NCBI GenBank assembly: GCA_023253575.1
Contig: JALRGB010000203.1
Span: forward strand, 1 to 17,529
Origin: Verrucomicrobiales bacterium
Lineage (GTDB): Bacteria > Verrucomicrobiota > Verrucomicrobiia > Verrucomicrobiales > V1-33
Direction of reading: 5' to 3'
Length of the DNA: 17,529 nucleotides
Within the stretch, counting starts at the first letter, position 1. The number at the start of each line of letters is the position of its first letter. Below, one piece after another: positions 16,375 through 17,529 of the stretch. The translations under genes and the position numbers were made by a program. The notes below the pieces were generated by a model. The model was given only the letters and a program-made list of their open reading frames with translations. It searched no databases and was not told where the DNA came from.

Positions 16375-16402
16375 GAAAAAAGCGGTAGCGCTTTCACTCT
16401 GA
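16361..16402 (+). CDS. Possible leader peptide (13 codons plus stop)
   Basis: ATG 16361 opens the short frame MCAAMKKAVALSL, with TGA at 16400-16402; an internal ATG at 16373 would give MKKAVALSL. The frame covers the first hairpin and the left arm of the second, and its stop codon falls in the loop of the second hairpin, where a terminating ribosome would melt it. The Shine-Dalgarno is weak (AGGCAGGCGGG a little too far upstream). The frame may be chance, or the remnant of a signal peptide. Confidence 0.22.
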   Translation: MCAAMKKAVALSL

Positions 16403-16413
16403 TTCAGTGAAAG
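16379..16413 (+). promoter_or_regulatory. Two mutually exclusive 5'-leader hairpins, one masking the Shine-Dalgarno
   Basis: Hairpin 1 is AAAGCG-GTAG-CGCTTT (16379-16394), a 6-bp perfect stem. Hairpin 2 is CTTTCACT-CTGATTC-AGTGAAAG (16391-16413), an 8-bp perfect stem with a 7-base loop. They share CTTT at 16391-16394, so only one can form fully. The right arm of hairpin 2 takes in the start of the Shine-Dalgarno AAAGGA (16410-16415) of the next gene. This is consistent with translation control, or the inverted repeat may instead be a protein operator. Confidence 0.4.
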
Positions 16414-16423
16414 GATGTAACAC

Positions 16424-17529
16424 ATGTTTCTGCGATGGACGAAGGATTCAGGTTTTCTGCGGCTGCGGGTGAACCTGAGCGTTGACTTGGGCTTATGGTG
16501 CGCGGTCATGATGGCCGCGACCGGACCGTCGGCCTATGGGACCTGGCAGGATGAGATTGGGTTTAGCCGACTTCGACAGCAGCTTGACAGCGCGCGGCCC
16601 ACTGGCGTTGGAGTGAGGGTGGCTTTGATTGAGTCGTCCCTGAATGGACCGGGTGATCCGTATCTCCCGAGCGCTGACCCGCGGCCGACGAGCGGAAACT
16701 TTGCCGGAAAGGAGTTTTCCTTTCTTTCGGGGCCGGGCCCCGTTTCTGCGCATGCGGCGCGGGCGGGATCGTTTTTCTTTGGCCGCAATACTGACCCGTT
16801 GCTGGGGGACGCCTCGGTGGCGCCGGGAGCGGGTGATGGGCCTGACGCTGGGGTTGAGTGTTATCAATCGGACCGGTGGTTAGGACCTGATTTTTTGCGT
16901 CTTGGCAGTGATGCCTGGCCGACGGGGGGCGGGCGGGTGGTGGCCAATCATTCATGGATTGGCATGAGTGGTGTTGAGTTTACTGCGGAGCAGGTCAACG
17001 AGGCATTGCGGCGGCTTGACTGGACGGTCGAGAGGGATGATGCGGTGGTGGCGGTGGGTTTGAACAATGGGGCTGGCACGCCGGTTCCTCCGCTGCTGGC
17101 CTCGGCGTACAATGTGCTATCGATTGGCCGTTCTGACGGTCGGCACAGCACGGGGGTGAGTTCTTTTGAAGTGGACGGGGTGGGGCGGATCAAACCTGAG
17201 TTAGTGGCGCCGATGACGGCCACGAGTTGGTCTACGGCGGTGGTGAGTTCCTGTGCTGCGCTGCTGCGCGAGGCCGCAGTTTCTTCTTCACCTGAGGCCC
17301 AGTCGTCTGAAGTGATGCGTGCTCTCTTATTGGCTGGGGCCCGCAGATCTCCATTTTTGGGATGGGCGAATTCTGCGACTCGGCCATTGGATGCTCATTT
17401 TGGGGCGGGGGAAGTGAACGTCTGGCGTTCCTATCAAATACTTGCGGCGGGCGGCGGCGGTGACAGCGGTGACGGTAGGCCCCTTTCCTCCGGACCGCAT
17501 GGGTGGCGCCATGGGCTGGCGCCGGCTGC
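16424..17529 (+). CDS. Subtilisin-fold (S8-like) exported protein, 3' end beyond window
   Basis: The frame opens at ATG 16424 (AAAGGA with 8-base spacing, the best Shine-Dalgarno in the window) and stays open for 368 codons to the right edge. A hydrophobic stretch (LWCAVMMAATGPSAYG, about residues 24-39) is a probable signal peptide with a long n-region. The S8 landmarks follow in order. GVGVRVALIESS is the Asp-site strand, but with Glu70 in place of Asp. SAHAARAGSFFFG carries the His site (His110), normally HGT-VAG. ANHSWIG carries the oxyanion-hole Asn (Asn175). DAVVAVGLNNG corresponds to the 'AAGN-G' strand. VGRIKPELVAPMTATSWSTA carries the Ser site (Ser268), where the family has GTS-ATP. 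A Gly-rich stretch (AAGGGGDSGDG) then begins a linker to an unseen C-terminal part. The catalytic set is thus Glu/His/Ser and not Asp/His/Ser, so activity is uncertain. Confidence 0.75.
   Translation, partial: MFLRWTKDSGFLRLRVNLSVDLGLWCAVMMAATGPSAYGTWQDEIGFSRLRQQLDSARPTGVGVRVALIESSLNGPGDPYLPSADPRPTSGNFAGKEFSFLSGPGPVSAHAARAGSFFFGRNTDPLLGDASVAPGAGDGPDAGVECYQSDRWLGPDFLRLGSDAWPTGGGRVVANHSWIGMSGVEFTAEQVNEALRRLDWTVERDDAVVAVGLNNGAGTPVPPLLASAYNVLSIGRSDGRHSTGVSSFEVDGVGRIKPELVAPMTATSWSTAVVSSCAALLREAAVSSSPEAQSSEVMRALLLAGARRSPFLGWANSATRPLDAHFGAGEVNVWRSYQILAAGGGGDSGDGRPLSSGPHGWRHGLAPA

Noticed and set aside
16493..16867. Minus-strand frames of up to 130 codons near the subtilase-like gene
   Set aside because: The plus-strand frame there shows ordered S8 motifs; the antisense frames are Arg/Pro-rich without domains.

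Overview
The window looks like a chromosomal piece of a GC-rich member of the Verrucomicrobiota (PVC group). Three things suggest this: secreted proteins with DSDGDG/DGDGVSN calcium loops followed by a 'YTLESSSDL..W' C-terminal domain, a giant secreted beta-plus-helical protein of more than 2700 residues, and mostly weak Shine-Dalgarno sequences. This assignment is inference. I see no rRNA, tRNA, CRISPR array, insertion sequence or integrase.

Layout. (1) 1-341, minus: the N-terminus of an exported DUF5118/DUF5117-type zinc metalloprotease, running off the left edge. (2) 558-998, plus: RuvX/YqgF nuclease. (3) 1088-2934, plus: a LytS-like membrane histidine kinase and a LytTR response regulator overlapping by an ATGA. 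(4) 2937-3007: a tandem direct repeat with a 21-bp period next to a -35/-10 pair, which is the geometry expected of a LytTR operator. (5) 3052-15401, plus: four tightly spaced genes for exported proteins, namely a TSP3-type calcium-loop protein, a 565-aa beta-rich protein, a fibre with twelve 10-residue repeats and a phage-tail-collar head, and a 2781-aa giant. (6) 15402-15535: a convergent intergenic gap with one strong hairpin. (7) 15536-16144, minus: a small lipoprotein. (8) 16424-17529, plus: a subtilisin-fold protein running off the right edge, preceded by a leader with two mutually exclusive hairpins, the second covering the Shine-Dalgarno.

Working model: the kinase and regulator sense an envelope or extracellular signal, and the phosphorylated regulator binds the 2937-2971 repeats to switch on the four-gene surface cassette. 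The giant ends in a helix, apolar segment, helix arrangement followed by a C-terminal beta domain. That order, and a few short sequence patterns, recall the pore and cocoon-binding end of Tc toxin A subunits, while its neighbour carries a phage-tail collar. The cassette could therefore be a surface or secreted host- or prey-interaction apparatus. The kinase-operator-cassette link and the Tc-like resemblance are both hypotheses from pattern reading, and no Rhs/TcB-TcC partner gene is present in the window.
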